Origin: Candidatus Poribacteria bacterium
GTDB taxonomy: Bacteria > Poribacteria > WGA-4E > WGA-3G
Assembly (NCBI GenBank): GCA_022821725.1
Contig: JAJEDB010000092.1
Location: forward strand, 1-64,000
Reading direction: 5' to 3'
Length of the DNA: 64,000 bases
Positions 25,952-34,997 of this stretch are shown here, in pieces (position 1 is the first letter of the stretch; each line of letters begins with the position of its first letter). The notes under the pieces are model-generated. The model was given only the letters and a program-made list of their open reading frames with translations. It ran no database searches and was not told where the DNA came from. A program made the translations under genes and the position numbers.

Positions 25952-26827
25952 TTAATCGACGGGTCGCACGGCTGGGGCGCCGTGCTGTTCACACCATGGC
26001 GCGAGTGGGTTTTCACCGCCACCTGGATGATACTCCTTCGTCTTTTTAAAGGGTTCACCCACCAGATACTGCTCCAGTGGCGACAACTTATCCAACACCG
26101 TCTGTTCCTGTGTCCGATAGTCCATCGGCATCACCCAACGGTAACCGTAGCCAAACATCACAGCTTTGCGGGTCTGGTCAGTTAGGTTTGTTGCCCCAGC
26201 ATGAAAGATCCGATTCTCAAACAGTAGGCAATCGCCGGGTTGCAGGCTCGGTTCGAGTGCCCCTTCTGGATCTGCCTGCCCCTCTGGAATTCTGATCCGT
26301 TCAAGGAGACGGTTGCTACCGGGAGCGACAAGTGTTGCGCCGGAATTGGGTTCACTCAAATCGGTAAAGTAGTAGGCGCATTTTAGTAAAATGCGTGGTA
26401 GTTTGTTACCGTGTGTTCTTGTTGCGATAGCGTAGTCGCGGTGCCACCCCGGCATACGGACGGTGTCTGGCGTGTCAGGTGGATCCGGGTGTTTATAGAT
26501 GAGGTGTGAGGTCATCAGTTGCAAGTCTGCACCGAGAAGTTGCACGACAATCGGGAGGATGGTCTCCTGCGCGATGAGGGGAATGAATGCATCGTCAATA
26601 GAGATACAATTTCGGAAACTGTCGTATCGGTTGTTGGAGTTGTGTTGGCGGTTCTCACGTCGATCGCTCGCCATGCGTCGATCGCTGACTTCAATGAGTT
26701 CCGCAAGCGTATCCGAATCCAGCACGTTCCGGACGATGAGATAGCCAGTGTCATCAAAATGGCGTATGTCTTCATCAGGGAGCGGATACCAGTCCATATC
26801 AATCGCTGCTTCGTTTGTGTGTGCCAT
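25952..26827 (-). CDS. Phytanoyl-CoA dioxygenase (PhyH)-like protein B
   Basis: A 291-residue Fe(II)/2-oxoglutarate dioxygenase-type protein with all expected ligands: HxD in MPGWHRDYAI (about residue 130), the distal histidine in ENRIFHAGATNLTD, and the following arginine (TRKAVMFGYGYRW) for 2-oxoglutarate. It opens with IRHFDDTGYLIVRNVL. The ATG at 26827 follows GGAG, whereas a longer frame adds 21 atypical residues. It is convergent with PhyH A across a REP cluster. It probably hydroxylates a small metabolite. It lies just after the restriction island but is a metabolic gene. Confidence 0.85.
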   Translation of the reverse strand: MAHTNEAAIDMDWYPLPDEDIRHFDDTGYLIVRNVLDSDTLAELIEVSDRRMASDRRENRQHNSNNRYDSFRNCISIDDAFIPLIAQETILPIVVQLLGADLQLMTSHLIYKHPDPPDTPDTVRMPGWHRDYAIATRTHGNKLPRILLKCAYYFTDLSEPNSGATLVAPGSNRLLERIRIPEGQADPEGALEPSLQPGDCLLFENRIFHAGATNLTDQTRKAVMFGYGYRWVMPMDYRTQEQTVLDKLSPLEQYLVGEPFKKTKEYHPGGGENPLAPWCEQHGAPAVRPVD

Positions 26828-26886
26828 TGTGTTGCTCCGATGCTCTCCTAAGAGGCGAAGGTAAGTTATCCTATCAAAATCTGGTA

Positions 26887-27465
26887 TCAAGTCAACTCGT
26901 TAAAATAGAGACTTTGACGCTCCAAAATCTCTAAAAAACTTTCAGGCTTGTCGTGCGACTCATTTCTGGGCTGATTTCTCGGCGTGTAGAAACGTGTGCT
27001 TTGCTTGTTAATGTTGATGCCTGAAATGCTTACAAATCGGTACTGATAACCGTCAAGAAAGTTTTCTGATTGCCAGAAGGATTTCCCTATACATTTGCAA
27101 TAACCGATAAAGCATTCCGCCCCTCTTAACTGTTGTTCAACGTCTTCTGGATCTTTACCGGTTCCTGCCTGAGTCTCAATACAGATAATCCAATTTTCAT
27201 CTTCAGCGTTGGACACAATAACGAAATCAGCCCGTCTGCGTTCACCCTTTGAGCCCTTAAAAACGTTAGGTGGCTTAAAAGCTTCTGCTCTTATAACAAT
27301 TGAGTCATCGGGAAGATCTGTGATTTCTACAGTTGTTTTTGCTTGTTTGTCCCTTAGTGTGACAGAACACTGCGCTGCTGTTTGTTGCAACGGAACTTGA
27401 GCACCAGCGCTGAGCATTTCTTGTAATATGGCAATATCATTCACTAATCTTACTTTGCTCCCCAC
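26887..27465 (-). CDS. Putative nuclease partner of the AAA ATPase
   Basis: A 192-residue protein whose start overlaps the ATPase gene by 16 bp, so the two are one unit. The central part reads ERRRADFVIVSNAEDENWII, then CIETQAGTG: an acidic residue ending one strand, then E-x-Q at the end of the next. This resembles the D...(D/E)xK/Q core of PD-(D/E)xK nucleases. The N-terminal part is a small beta domain and the C-terminal third is basic and asparagine-rich. I cannot name a family. Together with the ATPase it fits the ATPase-plus-effector layout of defence modules such as Septu, Gabija or PARIS, but it is none of these by sequence. Confidence 0.55.
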   Translation of the reverse strand: MGSKVRLVNDIAILQEMLSAGAQVPLQQTAAQCSVTLRDKQAKTTVEITDLPDDSIVIRAEAFKPPNVFKGSKGERRRADFVIVSNAEDENWIICIETQAGTGKDPEDVEQQLRGAECFIGYCKCIGKSFWQSENFLDGYQYRFVSISGININKQSTRFYTPRNQPRNESHDKPESFLEILERQSLYFNELT

Positions 27466-28853
27466 ACGATGTCACGCTGAATCTTATTCATAGTATCAAT
27501 TGTCTTGTCAAAACTGCCAACCTCAATGCCGAATTCAGGATCAATGTCAGCTGGAACGAGCGTATGTCCCCTTCTCCGTCTCTTTTGTCCTTTCTCCAAC
27601 GGCAGCAATGCTTTTTCCGCGATATACACTTTGACCTGATCCGCTTTGATTAACTCGTTATCCTGATAGCCGTTTTCTTCGGCAACTCTTTTCAGATGAG
27701 GCTTGTCGTGGTTGAGCATCATGAGCGTATTCAGCTCCTTGATGATGTAATCGCTGTGGGTGGTGATGAAGACTTTAACGCCTATATTCGCAAGTCGTGC
27801 AAAGAGTCTGGCGATGCGGCGTTGGTTTTCTGGATGGAGACTTAATTCGGGTTCGTCTATCATCAGTAGGTCACCTTTTTGGGCGATACAATTGAGATAA
27901 AAACTGAGGTCTAAGAGGGAGCGGACAGTACTTGAACTTTCCACCATCGTCAATCTGAGCTGTGTGTCTTTAGGGACATAGTAGAGTTGGTCATTTTGTG
28001 TAACAGTATATTCGCCTCCAACAATATCTGAAAAATCTTCTAAGATTTCAGGATGTTCCTTAGCGATGAAACTTTTGCTTTTCGCAAACTCTTCAAGGCG
28101 GCGTGTAAACTCCATATTCGCCTCTATAGATGAAGGATAGTTTTGGAGGGGTTTGAATAAAAGTTCATGTGAGTCAGTATTGGGGTCGGACTGATCTAGG
28201 CTAATTTCAGCGAAGCGGCGATTCCATGCAGAATCAAGTTCTTTGCGGAAAGTAGCGATGCCTGTCCGTTCGGCTGTGCTAATGAATGGGTTCGGGAAAA
28301 TACCCCAAAAAACAATTGCAGGAATAATTTGATGGATCGCCTGTTTTATGTTTTTTGTGAGTTTAGCAACTATCGCTATGTCTTGTGTTTTTTCTCCCAC
28401 AGTTATTATGATTTCATTGCTCTGTTTGTGTTTTGAAATGATAAAGTAGCCGAGTTGAGGAATTTCCACTCTACTATGCAATTCTCTCGTATCATGGACG
28501 TTAATGTCATTTGTCAGGAGACAGAATTCACTGTTCTGAAAAGTGCCTTCAGGTGCCGCAAAAACTGTGTCCAAGCTATTCGTATAGTTCTGACATATCG
28601 CTGTGAGCAGTTGACCGGTTTTCTGTGGGAGTTTAACAGGTATCGGGATGCCTTCCGTAAATAGACGCAGGATTTCTGTATCGCTGATCGGAAAGTCGGT
28701 ATGCTCACGCCAAGAACGTAAAAAACCATACAAAGCGTAAGCAGCATAAGTTTTGCTTGTATTATTCTCACCACAAATAAGCGTCAAATCGCCCAACGAA
28801 AATTCCGCTTGCTTTAAGATTCCGATGTTTTTTAACTTTATGGTCAGACTCAT
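27450..28853 (-). CDS. AAA_15/OLD-like ABC-type ATPase
   Basis: A 467-residue ATPase. Walker A is LICGENNTSKTYAAYALYGF near residue 30, a degenerate GxxxxSKT. The middle is a long, variable helical region. The signature and Walker B are at about residue 330 (DLLMIDEPELSLHPENQRRI), and the switch histidine is in VKVFITTHSDYIIKEL. The ATG at 28853 has an AGAGGTG RBS; the longer frame is not needed. No TOPRIM domain is attached, so the nuclease activity is presumably supplied by the overlapping downstream gene. Family members drive abortive-infection or retron-type systems. Confidence 0.85.
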   Translation of the reverse strand: MSLTIKLKNIGILKQAEFSLGDLTLICGENNTSKTYAAYALYGFLRSWREHTDFPISDTEILRLFTEGIPIPVKLPQKTGQLLTAICQNYTNSLDTVFAAPEGTFQNSEFCLLTNDINVHDTRELHSRVEIPQLGYFIISKHKQSNEIIITVGEKTQDIAIVAKLTKNIKQAIHQIIPAIVFWGIFPNPFISTAERTGIATFRKELDSAWNRRFAEISLDQSDPNTDSHELLFKPLQNYPSSIEANMEFTRRLEEFAKSKSFIAKEHPEILEDFSDIVGGEYTVTQNDQLYYVPKDTQLRLTMVESSSTVRSLLDLSFYLNCIAQKGDLLMIDEPELSLHPENQRRIARLFARLANIGVKVFITTHSDYIIKELNTLMMLNHDKPHLKRVAEENGYQDNELIKADQVKVYIAEKALLPLEKGQKRRRRGHTLVPADIDPEFGIEVGSFDKTIDTMNKIQRDIVWGAK

Positions 28854-28965
28854 ACTGACACCTCTACGGTTGTTATTGTGTATTGCCGGAGATGTTGACA
28901 ACTGTAACAGTGAGTTTGTGCAACACAAGTTGAGAATTCATTAGGGCAATTACAGCGAGAATTCA

Positions 28966-29511
28966 TCAATTACCCAACAGAGATTGATTTGCGGTGAGAA
29001 TAGGTATTTCCTGCGTTCTGAAATCGCTGTCGTTTGTTATTAATGTGAATCCATTGTTTTTGCAGATTTCCGTTATGACCTGATCGTTGAAGTCGGAGTC
29101 ACCCTTGATATAATCATCGAGCAAGTCGTTCATTGGCAGCATTGTAAAACCGCTTTCTATTCGCTCGCAATGTTTCATAATCTGCTTAACACGAGCGGCA
29201 ATATTCTGAGCCACTGGTTTGAAATTTGGACTGTTGCGAAAATCTTTGAAGTATGCCAGATGGGGCGCATCGGCTCGCCACTTCAGCCTGGCATAGGCGT
29301 TAATGAATTCTGAAACGACAAGTACATCAATGTAAATTGGGCTTTTTGCCCTCAAAATACGGTTAAAAACCTTGGAGTAGAGAGGTGTCCAATAAGACCG
29401 CGGTTTCGGCGGACCGTATAGATACAACCAGATATTAGCATCCAAAAATAGTTTATCTTGTAGGGTGAAGTTGTAGTGAAGCACTCCGCTTGGCTTATAC
29501 TTCAAAGTCAT
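28966..29511 (-). CDS. PIN-domain ribonuclease-like protein (VapC-like)
   Basis: A 181-residue PIN-domain protein. The four acidic sites are visible: DANIWLY near residue 24, the glutamate in VVSEFINAYA, DSDFNDQVITEI, and ITNDSDF. It is longer than standard VapC because of an extended N-terminus and a middle helix-rich insert. It overlaps the STAS-like gene by 17 bp, the usual arrangement of a coupled toxin after its antitoxin, yet the partner is not a classic VapB. RNA cleavage is the expected activity. Confidence 0.8.
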   Translation of the reverse strand: MTLKYKPSGVLHYNFTLQDKLFLDANIWLYLYGPPKPRSYWTPLYSKVFNRILRAKSPIYIDVLVVSEFINAYARLKWRADAPHLAYFKDFRNSPNFKPVAQNIAARVKQIMKHCERIESGFTMLPMNDLLDDYIKGDSDFNDQVITEICKNNGFTLITNDSDFRTQEIPILTANQSLLGN

Positions 29512-29860
29512 CGTCCTCTAGTATCTCTTGAAAGGCTTGGTTATATCTTTTCGGATCTTTGAAGTACAACTTGACCTCATTGATAACGCTATTCAACAAT
29601 GCTAGATCGTCTTGTTCTATATCTTCCACTTTCAGGAGAGAGTGAATTTCTTCTTCTCCGAATGTTCCATACAATTCACCAACCGCAGCAGTCAGAAAAG
29701 CCGATGTAAGTGCTGTAACATTGTGAAATGAGAGGACGACTTCTTGATTTGCCCTCAGGGCAGTTTCAAGGTGTTTATGAATCTTCTCTCCATCGTCGAC
29801 GGCGACGCAAAACGGGCTGCCGACAACTTCAAACATGGATATACGAATATTTTCTGACAT
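29495..29860 (-). CDS. STAS-like (DUF4325-type) protein, partner of the PIN protein
   Basis: A 121-residue protein with an alpha/beta pattern of the STAS-like DUF4325 family: a beta strand (VVLSFHNVTALTSAFLTAAV) followed by a helix with an LYGTFGEEEI turn, then an acidic C-terminus ending EDDDFEV. Such proteins act as small regulators, often beside ATPases or defence genes. The acidic tail and overlap with the PIN gene make an antitoxin-like role plausible. It starts 10 bp after the methylase stop, so it is in the same transcript. Confidence 0.65.
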   Translation of the reverse strand: MSENIRISMFEVVGSPFCVAVDDGEKIHKHLETALRANQEVVLSFHNVTALTSAFLTAAVGELYGTFGEEEIHSLLKVEDIEQDDLALLNSVINEVKLYFKDPKRYNQAFQEILEDDDFEV

Positions 29861-29870
29861 GGGTATCTCC

Positions 29871-32144
29871 TTAAATCGTCACCTCTAAAATTGTCATTGT
29901 ATCATTGCCGAAGATGTCTACCACTTTGATGGCGAACTTGCGGCGGCCGGGTTCGCATTCATGGGCGACGCTGGTCAATTCTAAGGAGCGGTCTTTCTTG
30001 GTGCGGAAACTCTGCCACTCGTTTTCAAAGACGTAATCACCCGTCCACTGTTCTTCCCATTCGCCGGTGTCTGGATCTTGCATGCGGATAATCTCGTGTT
30101 TGCTCTCAAAGTCGAAATCGACCGACCAATAGTCGATCCAGTCTGTCCAGTGTTTGGTTAGCACCTCACGACTCACAATCCCATCTGCACCTTTGCTCAC
30201 TTTTACGACTTGCCCTTTTTCTACGACGATGCGACTGCCCCTGTTTTTGAGCGTCTGCTCAGCGTTAGAGATAGAATCCTGCGAGTAAAAGACGGAGAAA
30301 TCGGTCAATTCTACCGTCACGGTAGCGGGTTCGCCTTTTGCACCTGTTGCGATATGGGGCTTGACTTCAATAAACGCCATGTCGTGAAAAACTACCTGAC
30401 CTTGTTCCACTGCGCGCTTGTCAAACACTTCGGCAGGAATGAATTTCGGTGCGATGTCAAGTCCCTTGCTTTTCGCTTCATCCAAGACGTTGGGAAATAA
30501 CCCCATCTCGAATTCAAAGCCGAGAACATCTACCCGTGTAATCTGATGCTTGCGGCATTCCAAGATGATTTCTTCCACAAAGAGGCGTGTCACCGGTAAA
30601 TTGACGGGTCCGATTGCTACCAGTCTACCGGCTTTCTTACCCTGAAAATTGGCAAACCCCTCGGTCTTTTCGGCAGCGTAAGCGCGCAAAATGAGATCAA
30701 CAAACGCCTTTTCCTTCTCTACCGATTGTTTTTGCTGTTCAACTTCCCGTAAATTCGGATTAACACCAAGGTAATGCTGCCGTTCGTATTTGCCGAGATT
30801 GAGGATTTCAAAGGCGCGGTAGTCCTTGCCGTCAGCCTTGAGTTGACGCTGGACTCCAATCATCCGTTTGCGTGTGGTATGGATGGCGAACTTGCCAAGA
30901 TCCGTAGCGATCCATTTACGCCCTAACCTTTCAGCAACGGCGGCAGTGGTGCCAGAGCCACAAAAGAAGTCGGCGATAAGGTCACCTTTGTTTGATGAGG
31001 CTTTGATGATACGTTCAAGTAAATCTTCGGGTTTTTGGGTAGGATAACCTACGCTTTCATTAGCTTGAGAATTAATAGGAAAAATATCAATCCATATATC
31101 CTCTACAGGTTGCCCTTTAGATTCATTTAAGAATCTCTTTACTCTAGGCTTCCCCGATTGCGTGAAAACTATTAAATCTTTCTCTAATGCTTCGGTAATC
31201 CGTTCTTGTGACCAAATCCAATGTTTACCAGGAGGAGGAGTCATAAGTCCCTTATCGCCAAAATACCTTGGTTCACCTGATCCTTTTTGTGTAAAATCCG
31301 CAAGTTGGTATCTTTGACCTGTTTTTTCGTCAATTAAATTGTAATGGGAATCTAACCGTTTTGGATCGTGTGATGTATATTGTTTGTTGTGTAGATAGTT
31401 AGCACTTTTAGAAAAGAAATAAATCGTATCGTGAACATTACCAAATCCGTTAGCTTGTCCTTTCGACGATCTAATCTTCTGCCATATTATCTCATTTACA
31501 AAGAAGTTTCTCCCAAAAACCTCATTCAACACCAAACGCATATAACCACTTACCCGCCAATCACAATGAACATAGATACTGCCATCTTCTGAAAGTAGAT
31601 CTCGCATTAGAATCAGTCTCTCGTAAATCATGGCGATAAATGAATCTGCCCCTTTACCCCAGGTGTCACGATAGGCTATCTCTTCAAGTATGTTGGGATC
31701 TTTGGTAAAGGTTTCCTCACCAATTTCGATATCCATAGAAAAATCCGCGCCTACGTCAAAAGGTGGGTCAATATAGATGAGTTTGAGTCCACCTTGTGCC
31801 TCAATCTCCTCGCGTAGCGGTCCGTTCTTGAGTGATGACAAAATTAGTTTGTTATCGCCCCATATTAATTTGTTTGTCCAACCCTTGCGCTGGCGGCCGC
31901 GGGTGTCAAAAAGCAGGGTCTGCAGGTTGTCTTCGGTCAGTTTTTCAGCGCGCGGTTCGTCTACGTTCTCAATCGTTTGAAAAGGGAGGACGATGTTGCA
32001 GACCTCGTTGGTTTTTCCATTCCAGACGAGTTCCACTTCGCGTTTGTCTTCAAACAGCAGAAAGCGGTATTTGTCAGGCAGCGGTTTATCTGCCTCAATG
32101 AAACGGATGATTTCTTGTTGTTCCTGTTCGGTGAGTCGTGGCAT
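29871..32144 (-). CDS. Type III restriction-modification methyltransferase (Mod)
   Basis: A 757-residue N6-adenine DNA methylase of the beta class. The catalytic motif IV LIYIDPPFDVGAD (about residue 122) precedes the SAM-binding motif I DLIADFFCGSGTTAAVAERLG (about 390), the order typical of Mod subunits. A target-recognition region lies between them (ragged, with lower similarity). The C-terminal part (about 560-757) is beta-rich. It modifies the site and confers specificity on the Res subunit. It is unusual that res comes first and two accessory genes separate it from mod. Confidence 0.9.
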   Translation of the reverse strand: MPRLTEQEQQEIIRFIEADKPLPDKYRFLLFEDKREVELVWNGKTNEVCNIVLPFQTIENVDEPRAEKLTEDNLQTLLFDTRGRQRKGWTNKLIWGDNKLILSSLKNGPLREEIEAQGGLKLIYIDPPFDVGADFSMDIEIGEETFTKDPNILEEIAYRDTWGKGADSFIAMIYERLILMRDLLSEDGSIYVHCDWRVSGYMRLVLNEVFGRNFFVNEIIWQKIRSSKGQANGFGNVHDTIYFFSKSANYLHNKQYTSHDPKRLDSHYNLIDEKTGQRYQLADFTQKGSGEPRYFGDKGLMTPPPGKHWIWSQERITEALEKDLIVFTQSGKPRVKRFLNESKGQPVEDIWIDIFPINSQANESVGYPTQKPEDLLERIIKASSNKGDLIADFFCGSGTTAAVAERLGRKWIATDLGKFAIHTTRKRMIGVQRQLKADGKDYRAFEILNLGKYERQHYLGVNPNLREVEQQKQSVEKEKAFVDLILRAYAAEKTEGFANFQGKKAGRLVAIGPVNLPVTRLFVEEIILECRKHQITRVDVLGFEFEMGLFPNVLDEAKSKGLDIAPKFIPAEVFDKRAVEQGQVVFHDMAFIEVKPHIATGAKGEPATVTVELTDFSVFYSQDSISNAEQTLKNRGSRIVVEKGQVVKVSKGADGIVSREVLTKHWTDWIDYWSVDFDFESKHEIIRMQDPDTGEWEEQWTGDYVFENEWQSFRTKKDRSLELTSVAHECEPGRRKFAIKVVDIFGNDTMTILEVTI

Positions 32145-32148
32145 AGTC

Positions 32149-32598
32149 CTATTCCGTTTCTTCTATAACTTGAACGACGGGATCTCCGATTTTCACATCG
32201 GCATCTTTATTATCAGAGACGTGTGCAGTTTCCGTTGTTTCCTGCGAAGATGCATAAGGTTTTCGCGGAGGTACGACTACAAGCGATCGAGCAACTGGTC
32301 CAAGTGTCGGTATTGCTGAGTCTACTAAATCAGCTAATATGTCAGTGTCCGTTCCTTTTGATGAAGGGGGTGTTGCTATAGCTAATTTTTCTTGAGCATG
32401 GATCACCCGGACTTTAACTTTCGGGCGCTCAATAGATCCCAAGACTTCATTCGTATCGGGATCTTTTATATCTTCACCGTTGAGGTCCATTACATTGAAG
32501 TCCATGCCAACAGTTACGCCATCTACAATGCCGGCATTTATTACGATTTCTTGTCCATTAAGGACGCGTGCGACTTTTCCGCGGATGGGTTCTATCAT
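32149..32598 (-). CDS. Small beta-rich protein in the type III locus
   Basis: A 149-residue protein placed between the membrane protein (3-bp gap) and mod (4-bp gap). Residues 1-70 (EPIRGKVARVLNGQEIVINA, GIVDGVTVGMDFNVMDLNG) follow the pattern of FlgT C-terminal/CsgG-associated small barrels that begin G-x-V..V..G..V.I..G...GV..G. The rest is low-complexity and acidic (SSQETTETAHVSDNKDADV). It has no signal peptide and no catalytic motif. It is found here as an accessory of a restriction system; its purpose is unknown. Confidence 0.6.
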   Translation of the reverse strand: MIEPIRGKVARVLNGQEIVINAGIVDGVTVGMDFNVMDLNGEDIKDPDTNEVLGSIERPKVKVRVIHAQEKLAIATPPSSKGTDTDILADLVDSAIPTLGPVARSLVVVPPRKPYASSQETTETAHVSDNKDADVKIGDPVVQVIEETE

Positions 32599-32601
32599 TT
32601 T

Positions 32602-33120
32602 TTATACCTCGTTTATGTTGTCCTCTCGGAGTTTTCCGATCAAACCTTCCAGTTCTTCCGGTGTTGCGTTATCCTCTCGGAGTTTTCCGATCAAATCTTC
32701 TAACTCTTCGTCTAAAATGTCACGCCAATTTTCTAATGCATCATCTGCTGTAGCCAACTGTTCGGTGAAAATTGCTATCAGGTAAGCACGGATAACGTGA
32801 TACCCTGCAGAGGTGGCAAGGTCTTGGGACACTTCCATTGTAGCAGCCGAGCGGGCACGCAAAATACTCTTATAGAGGGATATAAGATATCGGGCTGCAC
32901 CGCGAGCGTGTGGTTTAATGATTTCTTTTGCTGCCTCACGAGCTGATTGGCGCCCGAAAATGAAAGAACCCGCAAGCCCTGCTGCAAAAACAAATATTTG
33001 CCAAAGTACACTTTCCAAGCCTGTCAAAGTTCGCTGTGTTGCTGTGTATGCAAGAATAATCGATATTCCTACTGAGAAAAGAAGTAACAGCGCGGGGCCG
33101 ATGCGTTCAAGGTGTTTCAT
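32602..33120 (-). CDS. Two-TM protein with a duplicated C-terminal motif
   Basis: A 172-residue protein with two transmembrane helices (about residues 8-26 and 37-57) and a long cytoplasmic tail of helices (SAREAAKEIIKPHARGAARY). Its end contains a 10-residue motif twice (LIGKLREDN-xTPEELE-GLIGKLREDN), encoded by a near-perfect DNA repeat (GTTGTCCTCTCGGAGTTTTC and a second copy). It sits between res and the small barrel gene. A membrane component in a type III locus is not part of the classical system and could localise the complex or act as an effector. Confidence 0.65.
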   Translation of the reverse strand: MKHLERIGPALLLLFSVGISIILAYTATQRTLTGLESVLWQIFVFAAGLAGSFIFGRQSAREAAKEIIKPHARGAARYLISLYKSILRARSAATMEVSQDLATSAGYHVIRAYLIAIFTEQLATADDALENWRDILDEELEDLIGKLREDNATPEELEGLIGKLREDNINEV

Positions 33121-33191
33121 AATTTAATATTATACCACAAAGCCCTCAAAATTCAAAGAAATAAGCACAAAAAACTTTATTAATCATAAGG

Positions 33192-34997
33192 TTAAATTCT
33201 GTATTCCGTAAAGCCCTCAAGGAGTTGCTGGAATGTTTCAGGTCTATACACATCAAAATTCTCTTGATCGACATAGACAAAGTCATAGATAGATTTTGGC
33301 GAAACCGTGTTGACATCCTCACACCATTGGGATAAGCGTTGCATCTTGAGTGGCACGTCCAAATCTTCTCTGCCTTTCGTCTCAATAACGATTAAACGTT
33401 CATCTGTTAACTTGACGAGGAAATCTGGGTAGTAGTTGGCAACATCGCCATCGGCGTTGATATAGTCGAGTTTGAAATGCAGGCTAAAGTCGTTTTTGAC
33501 GTAGGAGACCACATCCGGACAGTTTTCGAGAAACGCAGCAAACTCCAATTCAAAATGACTGTCTCCGGTGATTCTGTTGAACACAGACTTTTGAGGCACC
33601 AAGTATTCCTGTTCTTTGACCATAAACGGGCGTGCGTCCTGGGCACGCCTCGTCTCGCTCAGTTCCGCTTCGCCTCTATCTTGTATCGTGAGGTCGTTGA
33701 TGGCGTACTTGAAGGTTTCCATAACAGTTTTCGTGGCGCGGAGCTCCGACAGATTTCGTAAGGTATTGGGATCCTCCAACGCTATCGTCTCGCCGAAGAG
33801 TTGGTTTTGCACAAAATTCTTAACCTTTCCATACAGCACATCATAACCGCTAACGAGGCGGAGGTCTTTGCGGACAGTCTCTGCGAAATAACCGATCACA
33901 CTGCGGTAGTCGGCGATCCCGTTACTATCCATCACTGTGGTATGTGTAACCGCGCCTGTTGTCATGTCCTTAAACACAATCTCCCGTAGTTCATCCTCGC
34001 CATACGTCTGATACGAAACGGGTGTAAAATCGAGATGTGTAACGTCTAAATCCCCCAGATTCCTGTATTCGCGATAGATACGGCGCGTCAGTATTGGGAT
34101 TTCAATATCAAGTGCGTCAATATCTTTGTTGACGTTCGTTTTGTCTACCTCAATGACGAGGGGTGCCTTCGGTTTTGTCCCGCTCCCCATGGATTGCCGT
34201 TCCAATTCGACACCTTCCGATTTAATGGACTCAACAAATTCCATGAAGGCATCGGTGCCGATAACGCTCACGGTCTCCTCGAGATCACCTGAATACATCA
34301 GGCGTAATCCGCGTCCCAAGGTCTGCTCCGGCAAGATGTTGGGCTTAGCGATAAAGGCGCGGAGTCCGACAATCGTGGTAACGTTCTTGACATCCCACCC
34401 TTCCTTGAGCATCAACACCGAGACAATCGCCTTATATGGACTCTCCAGCGAGTCAATTGTATTCGCTTGTTTACGGAGTTTCTCAAGTTCTGCTTGCTTC
34501 TTACTCGATCTGGCTTCGGAGATTTCACCACTTTTGTTGGTGTGAATCACAAGCACAGCATCTTTGAGGTCGGGGTAATGGTTTTCGAGATATTCCGCTA
34601 CCTCATCGCAGCTCTGCGTATTGTCGGTCATCACGAACAGGACGGCTTTCTTTTCCAATTTTTCGTGTTCGGCATACGCTTTGCGCCATTCAATGACTCC
34701 GAGATCAAGATAGTCGGCATATTTCTCGGTATACTTTATGCTCTGTCGCTCAACAAGTTTCGCTCTGCTTTCAGCGTCTGGAAGGACGGGGTGTTTGACG
34801 ATATTTTGTGAAATCGCCTCTACGAGCGGATAGTCGGCGACTGTCTGGACGAAAATTGCACCGTCGCTGTGCTTCGGCGTGGCGGTTACGTCTACTTGCA
34901 ACGCTAATTCGCCCCCTTTTTGCAACAAGCGATTGTGAATATCTTCAATGGACTTGAACCACGCCATCTGTCGGTCATGGACATGATGTGTCATCAT
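33192..34997 (-). CDS. Type III restriction subunit (Res), C-terminal part
   Basis: A 601-codon open frame that continues the Res protein after a frameshift. It begins MMTHHVHDRQMAWFKSIEDI, the second half of the expected DEAH box. The helicase motifs DVTATPKHSD (III), MLKEGWDVKNVTTIVGLRAF (V) and LPEQTLGRGLRLMY (VI) follow, then a C-terminal PD-(D/E)xK endonuclease (NYYPDFLVKL..., VIETKGREDL). It has no good RBS of its own. If the break is real, this half lacks the ATP-binding part and restriction should be lost unless recoding restores the frame. Confidence 0.85.
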   Translation of the reverse strand: MMTHHVHDRQMAWFKSIEDIHNRLLQKGGELALQVDVTATPKHSDGAIFVQTVADYPLVEAISQNIVKHPVLPDAESRAKLVERQSIKYTEKYADYLDLGVIEWRKAYAEHEKLEKKAVLFVMTDNTQSCDEVAEYLENHYPDLKDAVLVIHTNKSGEISEARSSKKQAELEKLRKQANTIDSLESPYKAIVSVLMLKEGWDVKNVTTIVGLRAFIAKPNILPEQTLGRGLRLMYSGDLEETVSVIGTDAFMEFVESIKSEGVELERQSMGSGTKPKAPLVIEVDKTNVNKDIDALDIEIPILTRRIYREYRNLGDLDVTHLDFTPVSYQTYGEDELREIVFKDMTTGAVTHTTVMDSNGIADYRSVIGYFAETVRKDLRLVSGYDVLYGKVKNFVQNQLFGETIALEDPNTLRNLSELRATKTVMETFKYAINDLTIQDRGEAELSETRRAQDARPFMVKEQEYLVPQKSVFNRITGDSHFELEFAAFLENCPDVVSYVKNDFSLHFKLDYINADGDVANYYPDFLVKLTDERLIVIETKGREDLDVPLKMQRLSQWCEDVNTVSPKSIYDFVYVDQENFDVYRPETFQQLLEGFTEYRI

